Assembly: GCA_963575745.1 (NCBI GenBank)
Contig: CAUYUJ010006335.1
Span: forward strand, 648,744-675,050
Direction: 5' to 3'
DNA length: 26,307 nt
Origin: Prorocentrum cordatum
Taxonomy: Eukaryota; Sar; Dinophyceae; Prorocentrales; Prorocentraceae
The notes under the pieces are model-generated. The model saw only the letters and a list, made by a program, of their open reading frames with translations, searched no databases and was not told the origin of the DNA. Numbering within the stretch: the stretch's first letter is position 1; the number at the start of each line of letters is the position of its first letter. This document shows, in pieces, positions 1-10,410 of the stretch. The position numbers and the translations under genes are program-made.

Positions 1-65
1 TCAAAAGTCGTTCTTCCAATTTGTTGCCACTTCTGGCGCACCTGTTCCTAGCTTGGCCGGCCCCG

Positions 66-205
66 GACGGGAATTTTTCCCAACCATCCTGTGGTGTTGG
101 GTCCTCGTTTTGAAGAGACGGTGGCCCGCGTCTCCCCTCCCCTCCTCTCCTCCTCTGCCCCCTCCTCCTCCTTCCTCCCCCTCTTCCTTGCGTCCCACCC
201 ACCCA
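66..205 (-). repeat. array-end module, copy a (hairpin plus purine tract)
   Basis: Read on the minus strand, array 1 is followed by a purine-rich tract (about 121-200), then TTCAAAACGAGG, then an inverted repeat CCCAAC/GTTGGG with an 11-base loop (about 75-97), then a short oligo-A run. The same order recurs at five other places in this window, next to repeat arrays of two unrelated unit types. The outermost 65 bases (1-65) are not repeated elsewhere here. The function is unknown. I infer that this is the 3' end of a repeated element. The strand given is the one on which the module lies downstream of the array. Confidence 0.7.
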
Positions 206-1550
206 GTACTGCGTTTCGTGGCCCCATAGGGAGCTCCACCGAAGGCGCCCAGTGGCTGCGTTCGCGTGGCGGCCTCGGGCCACTTCGGCACACCCCTCAC
301 GAGGATCGTGGCCCCATAGGGAGCTCCACCGAAGGCCCCAGTGGCTGCGTTCGCATGGCGGCCTCGGACATTTCTGCACACCCCTCTCGAGGATCGTGGC
401 CCCATAGGGAGCCCCACGGGAGGCTCCCAGTGGCTGCGTTCGCATGGCGGCCTCGGGTCACTTCGGCACACCCCTCTCGAGGATCGTGGCACCATAGTGA
501 GCTTCACCGAAGGCCCCAGTGGCTGCGTTCGCATGGTGGCCTCGGGCCCTTTCGGCACACCCCTCACGAGGATCGTGGCCCCATAGGGAGCTCCACCGAA
601 GGCTCCCGTGGCTGCATTCGCATGGCGGCCTCGGGCCACTTCGGCACTCCCAGTCAGCGCTTCGTGGCCCCATAGGGAGCTTCACCGAAGGCTCCTGTGG
701 CTGCGTTCGCATGGCGGCCTCGGGCCATTTCGGCACAACCCTCACGAGCATCGTGGCCCCATAGGGAGCTCCACCGAAAGCCCCAGTGGCTGCGTTCGCA
801 TGGCGGCCTCGGGCCACTTCGGCACACCCCTCACGAGGATCGTGGCCCCATACATAGGGAGCTCCACCGAAGGCGCAAGTGGCAGCGTTCGCATGGCGGC
901 CTCGGGCCATTCCAGCACACCTCTCACGAGGATCGTGGCCCCGTAGGGAGCTCCACCGAAGGTTCAGTGGCTGCGTTCGCATGGTGGCCTCGGGCCATTT
1001 CGGCACACCCCTCACGAGGATCGTGGCACCGCAGGGAGCTCCACCGGAGGCTCCAGTGGCTGCGTTCGCATGGTGGCCTCGGGCCATTTCTGCACACCCA
1101 GTACAGCACTTCGTGGCCCCATAGGGGCTCCACCGAAGGCTCCAGTGGCTGCGTTCGCATGGCGGCCTCGGGCCATTTTGGCACACCCCTCACGAGGATC
1201 GTGGCCACATAAGGAGCTTCACCGGAGGCCCAATTGGCAGCGTTCGCGTGGCGGCCTCGGGCCATTTTGGCACACCCCTCACGAGGATCGTGGCTTCCAC
1301 CGAAGGTGCCAGTCATGGCCCTTCACGAGGATCGTGGCCCCATAGAGAGCTCCACCGAAGGTGCCAGTGGCTGCGTTCGCATGGCGGCTCGGACCGTTTC
1401 GGCACACTCCTCACAAGGATCGTGGCTCCATAGGGAGCTCCACCGAAGGCTCCAGTGGCTGCGTTCGCATGGCGGCCTCGGGCCATTTCGACACACCCCT
1501 CACGAGCATCGTGGCCCCATAGAGAGCTCCACCGAAGGCCCCAGTAGCAG
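206..1550 (-). repeat. tandem array 1, ~89-bp units (about 15 copies)
   Basis: The motif CGTGGCCCCATAGGGAGCTC recurs at about 217, 307, 395, 485, 574, 663, 752, 841, 934, 1022, 1112, 1200, 1289, 1333, 1421 and 1510. The spacing is 88-90 bp, with one 93-bp unit (an extra TACA near 850) and one truncated 44-bp unit (1289-1333). Because 89 is not a multiple of three, the reading frame rotates at each unit, so the long open frames across the array are a by-product of GC-rich stop-poor sequence rather than a repeated protein. On the minus strand each unit carries the ~30-bp core shared with the arrays at 8378-10410 and 12330-13707. Three units (near 217, 663 and 1112) have a different linker, with an AGTACTG or CACTTCG type sequence. 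Confidence 0.9.
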
Positions 1551-2010
1551 CCTCCCTTATGGCTATTATTCCCTCCCCTTCCTCCCTTCCTCCCTCCCTT
1601 CAGTGCAGCAGCGCAAGTGCCGGTGCCCCCCCGCGCGCCCACGGTGAGCGCGGGGCGGGGGCCGATCCTCCCCCGAGGCCGCCCCGCCGCCGCCTGGCAG
1701 CGCGTCGCCCTCAGGGCCCGGTCCGTCGCCGCCAGCCGCCTGCCTCCTGGGCGGCCGCCGCCGCAGCAGCCGTGTTTTCGGCCGCCGCCGTCGCTGGCTG
1801 CCGTCCGCGGGACGTCGGGCCCGCAGCGACCAGGCCCTCTTGCCAGCCGCGCCGGGCTTGGCCGCCAGCGCCTGCAGCCGCCTCCCGCCGGCGCCGGCCG
1901 CGGCGGCGGAGCCTGCTGGCGTTGCTCGCCCCCCCCCTCCAGTCCGCCGCGGGCTGGCCAGCCAGGTGCCTCGGCCCCAGTGGCGGGCCCGCGCCTGCCG
2001 AAGGCGCGCC
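1551..2010. other. GC-rich low-complexity stretch between array 1 and the PPR repeats
   Basis: A pyrimidine tract at about 1566-1605 borders array 1 on its far side. It is followed by about 400 bases of very GC-rich sequence full of GCCGCC and CGCCGC runs. Open frames exist on both strands, but their translations are Ala/Arg/Pro/Gly-rich and I recognise no domain. I see no credible gene here. It could be a low-complexity tail of the adjacent PPR locus or simply expanded CG-rich sequence. Confidence 0.5.
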
Positions 2011-4385
2011 GCCGCCAGCGCGAGGGGCCTGGGAGAACGCCAGAGCCCGCGGCCAGAGCATGCCTTTTTCGCACGCGCCGACTTCGGCACTGTAGCTGAT
2101 GAAGACGCTCGGCTCTGGCTTCGGATCCCGGGTCGCCTGGGGAACCGCCTCAGCCCGCGTCGACAGCATGCCCTTCTCGCTCGCGCCGAGTCCGGCAGTG
2201 CAGCTGATGGCACCTCGCGCGGTTCTCTTCGGCCCCTTGTCGCTGAGTAGCGGCAGAGCCCGCTGCCACTGAGCGCCCTCCGGGCACGCACCGAACCCAG
2301 CGCTGTAGCTGATTACGTCCGGCACCAGCTTCGCATCCCACATCGCGCTGAGCAGCGCCAGAGCCCGTTGCCGCAGATCGCCCTTCTCACATGTGCTGAT
2401 CCCGGCGTTGTAGCTGATCACGTTGGGCCGCAGCTTTGATCCCCGCATCTCCCTGACCAGCGCCAGTGTCCGCTGCTCCTGATCGCTCGTCGCGCCTTCC
2501 AAGATCCCTGCGCTGTAGCTGATTACATTACGTCGGACACCAGCTTCGCATCCCACCTCTCGTTGGGCAGCGCCACTGCCTGCTGCCACTGTCTCCTCCT
2601 CTTGCACGTATTGATAGTGGCATTGAAGCTGGTGACGTTGGGCTGCAACTGTGATTCCCGCCTCGCGGTGCCGCGTCCGGGCCCGCTGCCGCTGCCCGCC
2701 GCTCCCACATGCGTTGATCCCAGCGCTGTACCTGCTTGCGTCGGGCCCCAGCTTCGCACCCCACATCTCTCCGAGCGGAGCCAGAGCCCACTGCCACTGC
2801 TTGCCCTTCGTGTAGGCTCTGATTCCAGCATTGGAGCTAATGACGTTGAGCCCCTGCTTCGCACCCCGCATCGAAGTGAACAGCGCCACTGCCTGTGGCA
2901 ACTGCCCCCACTTCTCGCCTGCGCTGACCCCAGCGTTGTAGCTGATGGCGTATGGCTCCAAGCCTGGCGTCCACCGTCTCGGCGAGCAGCGCTCTCATTG
3001 GGAGAGCCTGCTGCCACTGCTCGCCGTTCGTACACGCTCTGATCCCAGTGCTGCTCCCAGAGTTGTAGCTGATGGCTTCTGGCTCCGACCTCACTTCCCG
3101 CATCTCGCAGAGCAGCGATCGAGCCCGCTGCCACTGCTTGCCTTTTCGTGCACGCGCTGATCCCAGAGCTGTGGCTGATGACCTTCGGCTCCGATCTCGC
3201 TTCCCGCATCCCGCTGAGCAGTGATAGAGCCCGCTGCCACTGCTTGTCTTTCGCGCACGCGCTGGCCCCGGAGCCATAGCTGATGGCATCTGGCTCCACC
3301 TTCGCCTCCCGCATCTCGCTTGGCAGCGAGAGAGCCCGTTGCCACTGCTCGCCTCTCGCGCAGGCGCTGCTCCCAGAGCGGTAGCTGAAGACACTTGGCG
3401 CCACCTTCGCTTCCCACATCTCGCTGAGCAGCGGGAGAGCCTGCTGCCAGCAGTGCCGTTCGCGCGCGCGCTGATCCTTGAGTTGTAGCTAGTGGCATCT
3501 GGCCCCAACCTCTCTTCCCAAATCTTGCAGAGCAGAGACAGGGCCCGCTGCTACTGCTCGCCTTTCGTGCACGCGCTGATCCCCGAGCTGTAGCCGATGA
3601 CACTTGGCTCCACCTTCGCTTCCCGCCTCTCGCTGAGCAGCGGGAGAGCCTGTTGCCGCTGCTCGCCGTTCGTACCTGCGCTGATCCCAGGGCTGATCCC
3701 GGAGTTGTAACCGATGGAATCTGGCCCCAACCTCACGTCCCACATCTCTCAGAGCAGCGATAGGGCCCGCTGCCACTGCTTGCCTTTTCGTGCACGCGCT
3801 GATCCCGGAGTTGTAGCTGCTGACCTTCGGCTCCGATCTCACTCCCCGCACCCCTCTGAGTAGTGATAGAGCCCGCTGCCACTGTTTGTCTTTCGCGCAC
3901 GCGCTGGTCCCGGAGCCATAGCTGATGGCATCTGGCTCCACCTTCGCCTCCCGCCTCTCGCTGGGCAGTGAGAAAGCCTGTTGCCACTGCTTGCCTCTCG
4001 CGCAGGCGCTGCTCCCAGAGCTGTAGCTGATGACGCTTGGCTCCGCCATCACCTCCCATCCTCCTCCTCCTCCTCCTCCTCCTCCTCCTCCTCCTCCTCC
4101 TCCTCCACGTCCTGACTCCCTGGCTCGCTGCCACTGCCCGCGGACGTCGAGGGCGATTATCTTCGCCTCCTCCTCCTCCTCCTCCTCGACCTGGTCCTGC
4201 TCGTCTGCTGCATTCTCCTCTTCTGTCTCCTCCTCTGCCGCCTCGCTCTCCTCCCTGGCTCGCTGCCGCTGCCCATTTTTCGCGCGTGCGCTGGCCCCAG
4301 CGATGCAACTGATGACGTTGGGCGCCAGTTTGGGAATCAGCAGCGCCATAGCCTGCTGCCGCTGCTCTCTTGTCTCGCAGGCGCG
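2010..4385 (-). pseudogene. degenerate pentatricopeptide-repeat (PPR) array
   Basis: About 20 PPR-type motifs (~35 residues, ~105 bp) run along the minus strand. Their ISY-equivalent positions are near 4302, 4023, 3918, 3812, 3707, 3591, 3484, 3382, 3277, 3171, 3064, 2936, 2833, 2726, 2623, 2515, 2411, 2305, 2200 and 2094. Typical readings are NVISYNAGISTCEKGDLRQR and DAISYGSGASACAKDKQWQR. PPR proteins bind RNA, usually in organelles, with one motif per base. No single frame reads through: motifs jump frame, for example after ACTKRQ near 3790 and 3150, and again near 2630-2540. No start codon with a targeting peptide is evident, and poly-Gly and poly-Glu insertions split the motifs at 4302 and 4023. 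A spliced gene with many introns is possible, but at least one frameshift is a single extra A in a motif, so I favour a decayed array. PPR identity is confident; the pseudogene status is less so. Confidence 0.75.
4054..4104. repeat. CTC/CCT triplet microsatellite inside the PPR array
   Basis: Around 17 consecutive CTC triplets (GAG/GGA on the minus strand) lie between two PPR motifs. In the minus-strand PPR frame they encode a run of glycines. A second, impure run at about 4170-4250 reads as Glu-rich. Together they enlarge the spacing between two PPR motifs from ~105 to ~279 bp, a sign of slippage expansion inside former coding repeats. Confidence 0.85.
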
Positions 4386-4654
4386 GCTGGGTCTGGACTC
4401 CAGGCGGGGGTGGGGCGGCCGGGGGACGGAGGACGAGGGGGCGAGGGGCACGAGCCGAGCCCGAACGGCGAGGGGCGAACGACGCGGGGGCAGGGGGCGA
4501 ACGAGACGGGACCGAGACAAGGGGACAGAGGCCGAGGGAAAGGCGAGGGTAAGGGGCGGTGGGCGTCGTCGGCGCGCGTCGTCGTGCAGGTGCGCGTCGT
4601 TGCTGCTGGTCGTTGCAGGTGGTGCCCGTCGTTGCTGGGGGTCGTGTTGCCGGT
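4386..4654. other. G-rich low-complexity stretch, no gene seen
   Basis: The plus strand is strongly G-rich (GGGG and CGAGGGG runs) with a CGTCG-rich end. Minus-strand reading continues open from the minisatellite as a Pro/Arg/Ser-rich linker into the first PPR motif, but nothing in it is recognisable. Confidence 0.4.
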
Positions 4655-7600
4655 CGGAATTGGTGCTGGTCGCAGTCGTGGTGGTGCTGCTGCTGGTCGT
4701 GGTCGTGTTGGTGGTGCTGCTGCTGGTTGCGGTCGTGGTAGTGCTGCTGCTGGTCGCAGTCGTGGTGCTGCGAGTCGTAGTCGTGGTGGTGTTGGTGGTC
4801 GCAGTCGTGGTGGTGCTGGTTGTGCTGGTGGTGCTGGTCTTGGAGGTGGTGCTGCTGCTGCTGCTGGTCGCAGTCGTGGTGGTGCTGCTGCTGGTCGCAG
4901 TCTGGGCGTTGCTGGTCGCAGTTTGGGTGCTGCTGGTCGCAGTCGTGGTGGTGCTGCGGGTTGAAGTCGTGGTGGTGGTGCTGGTAGTGGTTCTGCGGCT
5001 GGTCGCAGTCGCGGCGCTGCTGGTCGCAGTCGTGGTGCTGCTGTTCGCAGTCGTGTTGGTGCTGCTGGTCGCGGTTGTGGTGGTGCTGCTTGTCGTGGTG
5101 GTGCTAGTCGTAGTAGTGGTGGTGCTGCTGGTCGCCGTCGTGGTGGTGCTGGTGGTCCTGGTGGTGCTGTTGGCCGTGGTGGTGAAGCTGCTGGTGGCAG
5201 TCGTGGTGGTGGTGCTGCTGGTCGTGGTCGTGGCGTTGCTGGTGGCAGTCGTAGTGCTGCTGGTAGCAGTCGTGGTGGTGCTGCTGGTCGCGGTCGGTGT
5301 GGTGGTGCTACTGGTCGTGGTGGTGCTGCTGCTGGTCGCAGTCGTGGTGGTGCTGGTTGTAGTCGTGGTGGTGCTGCTGGTCGCAGTCGTGGTATTGCTG
5401 GTTGTGCTGGTGGTGCTCGTCGTGGTGGTGCTTCTGGTCGCTGTCTCGGTGTTGCTGCTCCCGGTTGCGGTCGTGGCGCTGCTGGTCGCAGTCGTGGTGC
5501 TGCTGGTCGTGGTCGTGGTGGTGCTGCGGGTCGCGGTCGTAGTGGTGGTACTGCTGGTCGTTGTCGTGGTGGTGCTGCTGCTGGCCGCCGTCGTGGTGCT
5601 GCTGGTCGCAGTCGTGGCGCTGTTGGTCACAGTCGTGGGGCTGCTGGTGGCCGTCGTGTTGGTGCTGGTGGTGCTGCTGGTCGTGGTGGTGGTGCTGCTG
5701 GTCTCAGTGGTGCTGCTGCTGGTCGCAGTCGTAGTGGTGGTGGTGCTGCTGGTCGCAGTCGTGGTAGTGGTAGTGCTGGTTGTGCTGGTGATGCTGGTCG
5801 TGGCGGTGCTGCTGGTCGCAGTCTCGGTACTGCTGCTCTCGGTTGCAGTCGTGGTGCTGCTGGTCGCTGTCGTGGTGCTGCTGGTCGTGGTCGTGGTCGT
5901 GGTGGTGCTGCGGGTCGCTGTCGTGGCGCTGTTGGTCGCAGTCGTGGGGCTGCTGGTCGCCGTCGTGGTGGTGCTGGTGGTGCTGCTGGTCGTGGTGGTG
6001 GTGCTGCTGGTCGTTGTGGTGCTGCTGCTGGTTGCAGTCGTAGTGGTGCTGGTCGTAGTCGTGGTGGTGCTGCTGGTCGCAGTCGTGGTAGTGCTGCTTG
6101 TGCTAGTGGTGCTGGTGGTGCTGCTGGTCGTGGTGGTGGTGGTGCTGCTGGTCGTAGTCGTGGTGATGCTGCTGGTCGCAGGCGTCGTGCTGCTGGTCGC
6201 AGTCGTGGTGCTCCTGGTCGTGGTCGTGGTGGTGCTGCGGGTCGCTGTCGTGGTGGTGGTGCTGCTGGTCGCAGTCGTGGCGCTGCTGGTCGCGGTCGTG
6301 GGGCTGCTGGTCGCCTTCGTGGTGGTGCTGGCGGTGCTACTGGTCATGGTGTTGCTGCTGCTGGTTGCAGTCGTGGCCGTGCTGGTCGTAGTCGTGGTGG
6401 TGCTGCTGGTCGCAGTCGTGGTGTTGCTGCTTGTGCTAGTGGTGCTGGTGGTGCTGCTGGTCGTGGTGGTCGTGGTGCTGCTGGTCGTGGTCGTGGTCGT
6501 GGTGGTGCTGCGGGTCGCTGTCGTGGTGGTGGTGCTGCTGGTCGCAGTCGTGGTGGTGCTGCTTCTGGTCGCAGTCGTGGTGCTGCTGGTCGCAGTCGTG
6601 GTGCTGCTGGTCGCAGTCGTGGGGCTGCTGGCCGCCGTCGTGGTGGTGCTGGTGGTGCTGCTGGTCGTGGTGGTGGTGCTGCTGGTCGCAGTGGTGCTGC
6701 TGCTGGTTGCAGTCGTGGCGGTGCTGGTCGTAGTCGTGGTTGTGCTGCTGGTCGCAGTCGTGGTGGTGCTGCTTGTGCTAGTGGTGCTGGTGGTGCTGCT
6801 GGTCGTGGTGGTGGTGGTGCTGCTGCTGGTCGTAATCGTGGTGGTGCTGCTGCTGGTCGCTGTCGTCGCGCTGCTGGTAGCAGTCGTGGTGCTGGTCGTT
6901 GTCGTGGTGGTGCTGGTCGTAGTGGTGGTGGTGCTGCTGGTCGCAGTCGTGGTAGTGCTGGTTGTGCTGGTGGTGGTGGTCGTGGTGGTGCTGCTGGTCG
7001 CTGTCTCGGTGCTGCTGCTCCCGGTTGCAGTCGTGGTGTTGCTGGTCGCTGTCGTGGTGCTGCTGGTCGTGGTCGTGGTCGTGGTGGTGCTGCGGGTCGC
7101 TGTCGTGGTGGTGGTGCTGCTGGTCGCAGTCGTGGTGGTGCTGCTGCTGGTCGCAGTCGTGGTGCTGCTGGTCGCAGTTGTGGCGCTGCTGGTCGCAGTC
7201 GTGGGGCTGCTGGTCGCCGTCGTGGTGGTGCTGGTGGTGCTACTGGTCGTGGTGGTGGTGCTGCTGGTCGTTGTGGTGCTGCTGCTGGTTGCAGTCGTGG
7301 TGGTGCTGGTCGTAGTCGTGGTGGTGCTGCTGGTCGCAGTCGTGGTGGTGCTGCTTGTGCTGGTGGTGTTGGTGGTGCTGCTGGTCGTGGTGGTGGTGCT
7401 GCTGCTGGTCGTGGTCGTGGTGGTGCTGCTGCTGGTCGCAGTCGTGGTGCTGCTGGTCGCAGTCGTGGTGCTCCTGGTCGTGGTCGTGGTGGTGCTGCGG
7501 GTCGCTCTCGTGGTGGTGGTGTTGGTGGTGGTTCTGCTGCGGGTCGCAGTCGAAGCGATGGTGCTGCTGGTCGCCGTTGGGGTGGTGGTGGTACTGCTGG
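4655..7600 (-). repeat. ~3-kb triplet-periodic minisatellite (Thr/Ser-rich if translated)
   Basis: Short units such as GTGGTGCTGCTGGTCGCAGT recur in 9-, 12-, 21- and 30-bp combinations for almost 3 kb, with strict triplet periodicity. Every change keeps the period, so several frames stay open. On the minus strand one frame reads TTTATSSTTTTTS-like, a mucin-type Thr/Ser composition, and another reads Arg/Pro/Ala. On the plus strand the readings are Val/Leu or Cys/Trp/Ser. The minus-strand Thr/Ser frame is continuous with a linker leading into the PPR motifs at 4385, so an O-glycosylated or spacer-like segment of a larger protein is conceivable. No signal peptide or folded domain flanks it. It could equally be a non-coding minisatellite whose period happens to be a multiple of three. 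Confidence 0.8.
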
Positions 7601-7690
7601 TCTCCTCGTGGTGCCCGCTGCCGTGTCGGGGGTGCTCCTGGCGCTCGTCGGAGCCTCCCGGGGCGGCCGTGCTGGCCGCGGTGCCAAGCA

Positions 7691-8378
7691 TCAGGGGCGT
7701 GCTGGCAGGCGGCTAGCGGGTGGGCCGGCGGAGTCTGCGAGCAGCACTTCGGCCAGGTCTGGGTCGTCCTCCCCGGCGGCTCCCCCCAAGGCTAGGTAGC
7801 CGTCGCCCGTCAGGGTGGCCATGAGCGCGTCCTGGGCCGCGACGCTCAGGAACCCCCACCAGCGGTTGGTGTACGCGAGCTCCGCGGAGCGGCGGAGGAG
7901 GGCCGGCGCGGCCCGCACCTTCTGCTTGGCAAGCAGGCGTACCAGCTGGAGGGAGTCGCGGCCCCACCTGCCTCCGACCTCGCAGGAGAGGACCATGAGG
8001 CGGCCTGAATGGCCGGTCGTGAGTTCGTGGTACCTGCGTCGTTTGCGCCTTTCGGCCACAAGTAGCGCGGCGCCGTCGGTGTCGAAGGTGCGCGGCCAGT
8101 GCCAGCCGTCCCTGCGTAGGGGGGACACCATGGTGCTGTCGCAGCACAGCGGGACGCCGTTCGGCGAGATGCCATAGACGACTAGGTATAATTGTCTGCG
8201 GCCCAGCGGGTTGTGGACAACGGCGTTAGTGTCCCGCAGCAGCTGTTGGGGGACAACTCTCCCTCCTGCTTCTCTGGCGACCCTTGCCCAAGCTCGTTCG
8301 AGCGGTTTCGCGCGTCTGGCGAGAAGCCCAGTGCGTGGGCACGCGGCTAGGTGGTCTCCCAGCGTGTCCAGCCGGGCC
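7691..8378 (-). pseudogene. C-terminal fragment of retroelement reverse-transcriptase-like protein
   Basis: The minus strand is open for ~228 codons from the array border at 8378 to a TGA at 7691-7693. It begins LDTLGDHLAAC (His and Cys of a zinc motif), then has LCCDSTMVSPL (about residue 75), an ARG/LYS-rich stretch, RLMVLSCEVGGRWG, and a Trp-containing helix-like segment with SVAAQDALMATLTG near the end. In dinoflagellate and other protist non-LTR retroelement proteins, a CCHC-type zinc motif followed by an Asp...Glu endonuclease-like domain sits C-terminal to the reverse transcriptase; this layout matches, though assigning DST and the EVGG Glu to an active site is inference. The reverse transcriptase domain is absent and the 5' side runs into a tandem array, so this is a remnant, not a functional element. 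The matching upstream piece lies on the opposite strand at 8721-8950. Confidence 0.65.
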
Positions 8379-8720
8379 CGGGGCAGCGTTTCGTGGCCCC
8401 GTGGGGCGCTCCACCGAAGGCCCCAGTGGCTGCTCTCGCATTCGGTCCCCCCACCCAGGGCAGCGTTTCGTGGCCCCAACGGGAGCTCCACCGAAGGCCC
8501 CAGTGGCTGCTCTCGCATGCGGTTCCCCCGCCCAGGGCAGCGCTTCGTGGCCCCATAGGGAGCTCCACCGAAGGCACCAGTGGCGCAGTTCGCATGCGGT
8601 TCCCCAACCCAGGGCAGCGCTTCGTGGTTCCGTGGGGGACTCCACCGAAAGCACCAGTGGCGCAATTTGCATGCGGTTCCCCCACCCAGGGCAGCGGTTC
8701 GTGGCCCCATAGGGAGCTCC
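8378..8720 (-). repeat. tandem array 2, ~77-bp units (4-5 copies), inverted relative to array 3
   Basis: CTCCACCGAAGG recurs at ~77-bp spacing (about 8409, 8487, 8564, 8640), with the linker CCCACCCAGGGCAGCG. These are the same units as at 8951-10410 but on the other strand. The left border falls inside the retroelement zinc motif. The right border breaks a unit after GGGAGCTCC at 8720. Confidence 0.9.
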
Positions 8721-8950
8721 TACAGGGACAACGTGTTCATGCCCAGCCTCACCAGGGCCAACCAGGCCATGCTAAGGTCAGGCTCAGGACCGAGGGCCGC
8801 CTACTGGCTTCACACCTTACCCACCACCGAGGGGCACGTGTTCAAGCCCGCGCGGTTCCTGGCAGCCTTGCGCGGGCGCCTCAGGCTCCCGCTGCCGCTC
8901 CTCCCGCACACGTGCGGGGCAGCCGGCCGCCCAGGCTGCCGGGCGGGGGG
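8721..8950 (+). pseudogene. upstream fragment of the same retroelement protein type (plus strand)
   Basis: About 76 plus-strand codons read RDNVFMPSLTRANQAM, then RSGSGPRAAYWLHTLPT, FLAALRGRLRLPLPLLPH and finally TCGAAGRPGCR. In the dinoflagellate family this stretch (RSGSGPxAxxWL ... RLRLPLPL ... C-x7-C) directly precedes the LDxLGDHxxxC segment, which here sits on the opposite strand at 8378. The two cysteines are therefore the first half of the CCHC-like motif whose His and Cys are found there. The fragment is bordered on both sides by 77-bp arrays that point in opposite directions. It has no start codon of its own and no reverse transcriptase domain. Recognition rests on familiar motif order rather than on a search. 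Confidence 0.6.
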
Positions 8951-10410
8951 ACCGCGTGCGAGAGCAGCCACTGGGGCCTTCGGTGGAGCTCCCTATGAGG
9001 CCACGAAGCGCTGCCCTGGGTGGGGGAACCGCATGCGAGAGCAGCCGCTGGGGCCTTCGGTGGAGCTCCCCTTGGGGCCGCGAAGTGCTGCCCTGGGCGG
9101 GGGGGACCGCATGGGAGAAAGTTTTGCCCTGGGGGGGGGGGGGGGGGCCATCGGTGGAACTCCCCATCCATGGGGCCACGAAACGGTTGCCCTGGGTGGG
9201 GGACCGCATGCGCGAGCAGCCGCTGGGGCCTCCGGTGGAGCTCCCTATGGGGCCACGAAACGCTGCCCTGGGTGGGGGAACCGCATGCGAGAGCAGCCAC
9301 TGGGGCCTTCGGTGGAGCTCCCTATGGGGCCACGAAGCGCTGCCCTGGGATGGGGAACCGCATGCGAGAGCAGCCACTGGAGCCTTCGGCCCTATGGGGC
9401 CACGGAGCGCTGCCCTGGGCAGGGGGAACCGCATGCGAGAGCAGCCGCTGGGGCCTTCGGTGGAGCTCCCCATGGGGCCACGAAGCGCTGCCCTGGGTGG
9501 GGGGACCGCATGCGAGAGCAGCCGCTGGGGCCTTCGGGGGAGCTCCCTATGGGGCCACGAAGCGCTGCCAGGGACGGGAACGCACGGAGCAGCCCTGGGG
9601 CCTTCGGTGGAGCCCCCTATGGGGCCACGAAGCGCTGCCCTGGGCGAGGGAACCGCATGCGAGAGCAGCAACTGGGGCCGTCGGTGGAGCTCCCCATGGG
9701 GCCCCGAAGCGCTGCCCTGGGTGGGGGAACCGCGTGCGAGAGCAGCCGCTGGGGCCTTCGGTGGAGCTCCCTATGGGGCCACGAAACGTTGCCCTGGGTG
9801 GGGGGACCGCATGCGTGAGCAGCCGCTGGGGCCTTCGGTGGGGCTACCTATGGGGCCACGAAGCGCTGTCCTGGGTGGGGGAACCGCATGCGAGAGCAGC
9901 CACTGAGGCCTTCGGTGGAGCTCCCTATGGGGCCACGAAGCGCTGCTCTGGGCGAGGGAACCGCATGCGAGAGCAGCCGCTGGGGCCTTCGGTGGAGCTC
10001 CCTACGGGGCCACGAAGCGCTGCCCTGGGCGGGGGAACCGAATGCGAGAGCAGCCATTGGGGCCTTCGGTGGAGCTCCCCATGGGGCCACGAAGCGCTGC
10101 CCTGGATAGGGGGAACTGAATGCGAGAGCAGCCACTGGGGTCTTCGGTGGAGTTCCCTATGGGGCCACGAAGCGGTGCCCTGGGTGGGGGAACCGCATGC
10201 GAGAGCAGCCACTGGGGCCTTCGGTGGAGCTCTCTATGGGGCCACGAAGCGCTGCCCTGGGTGGGGGAACCGCATGCGAGAGCAGCCACTGGGGCCTTCG
10301 GTGGAGCTCCCTATGGGGCCACGAAACGGTGCCCTGGGTGGGGGAACCGCATGCGAGAGCAGCAACTGGGGCCTTCGGTGGAGCTCCCTATGGGGCTACG
10401 ACACGTGTGA
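8951..10410 (+). repeat. tandem array 3, ~77-bp units (about 18 copies)
   Basis: Units carry CCTTCGGTGGAGCTCCC, TATGGGGCCACGAAG, CGCTGCCCTGGGTGGGGGAA and CCGCATGCGAGAGCAGCC at ~77-bp spacing, starting with cores at 8978 and 9055. Degenerate units lie near 9120-9180 (a run of about 16 G) and 9560-9600. A period of 77 rotates frame, so the Gly/Arg-rich open frames are not evidence of coding. The last unit (about 10395-10420) switches to the ACACGTGTGAGAGGTGTGCC linker typical of array 5. Confidence 0.9.

Noticed and set aside
1160-1290. GCCATTTTGGCAC in array 1 as a dinoflagellate spliced-leader relic
   Set aside because: Only the GCCATTTTGGC centre agrees. It arises by a C-to-T variant of the array's usual GCCACTTCGGCAC, so it is best explained as repeat drift.
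1559-2099. Overlapping plus-strand Ala/Pro/Arg-rich open frames at 1559-2250
   Set aside because: They lie antisense to PPR-type sequence or in CG-rich low complexity, and they have no domain.
7691-10410. Array as a spliceosomal intron or introner in the retroelement gene
   Set aside because: The 3' junction (CTGCCCCGGGCC) has no AG and the 5' junction no clear GT, GC or GA donor at a matching position. Insertion with a short direct repeat fits better, though non-canonical splicing cannot be excluded.
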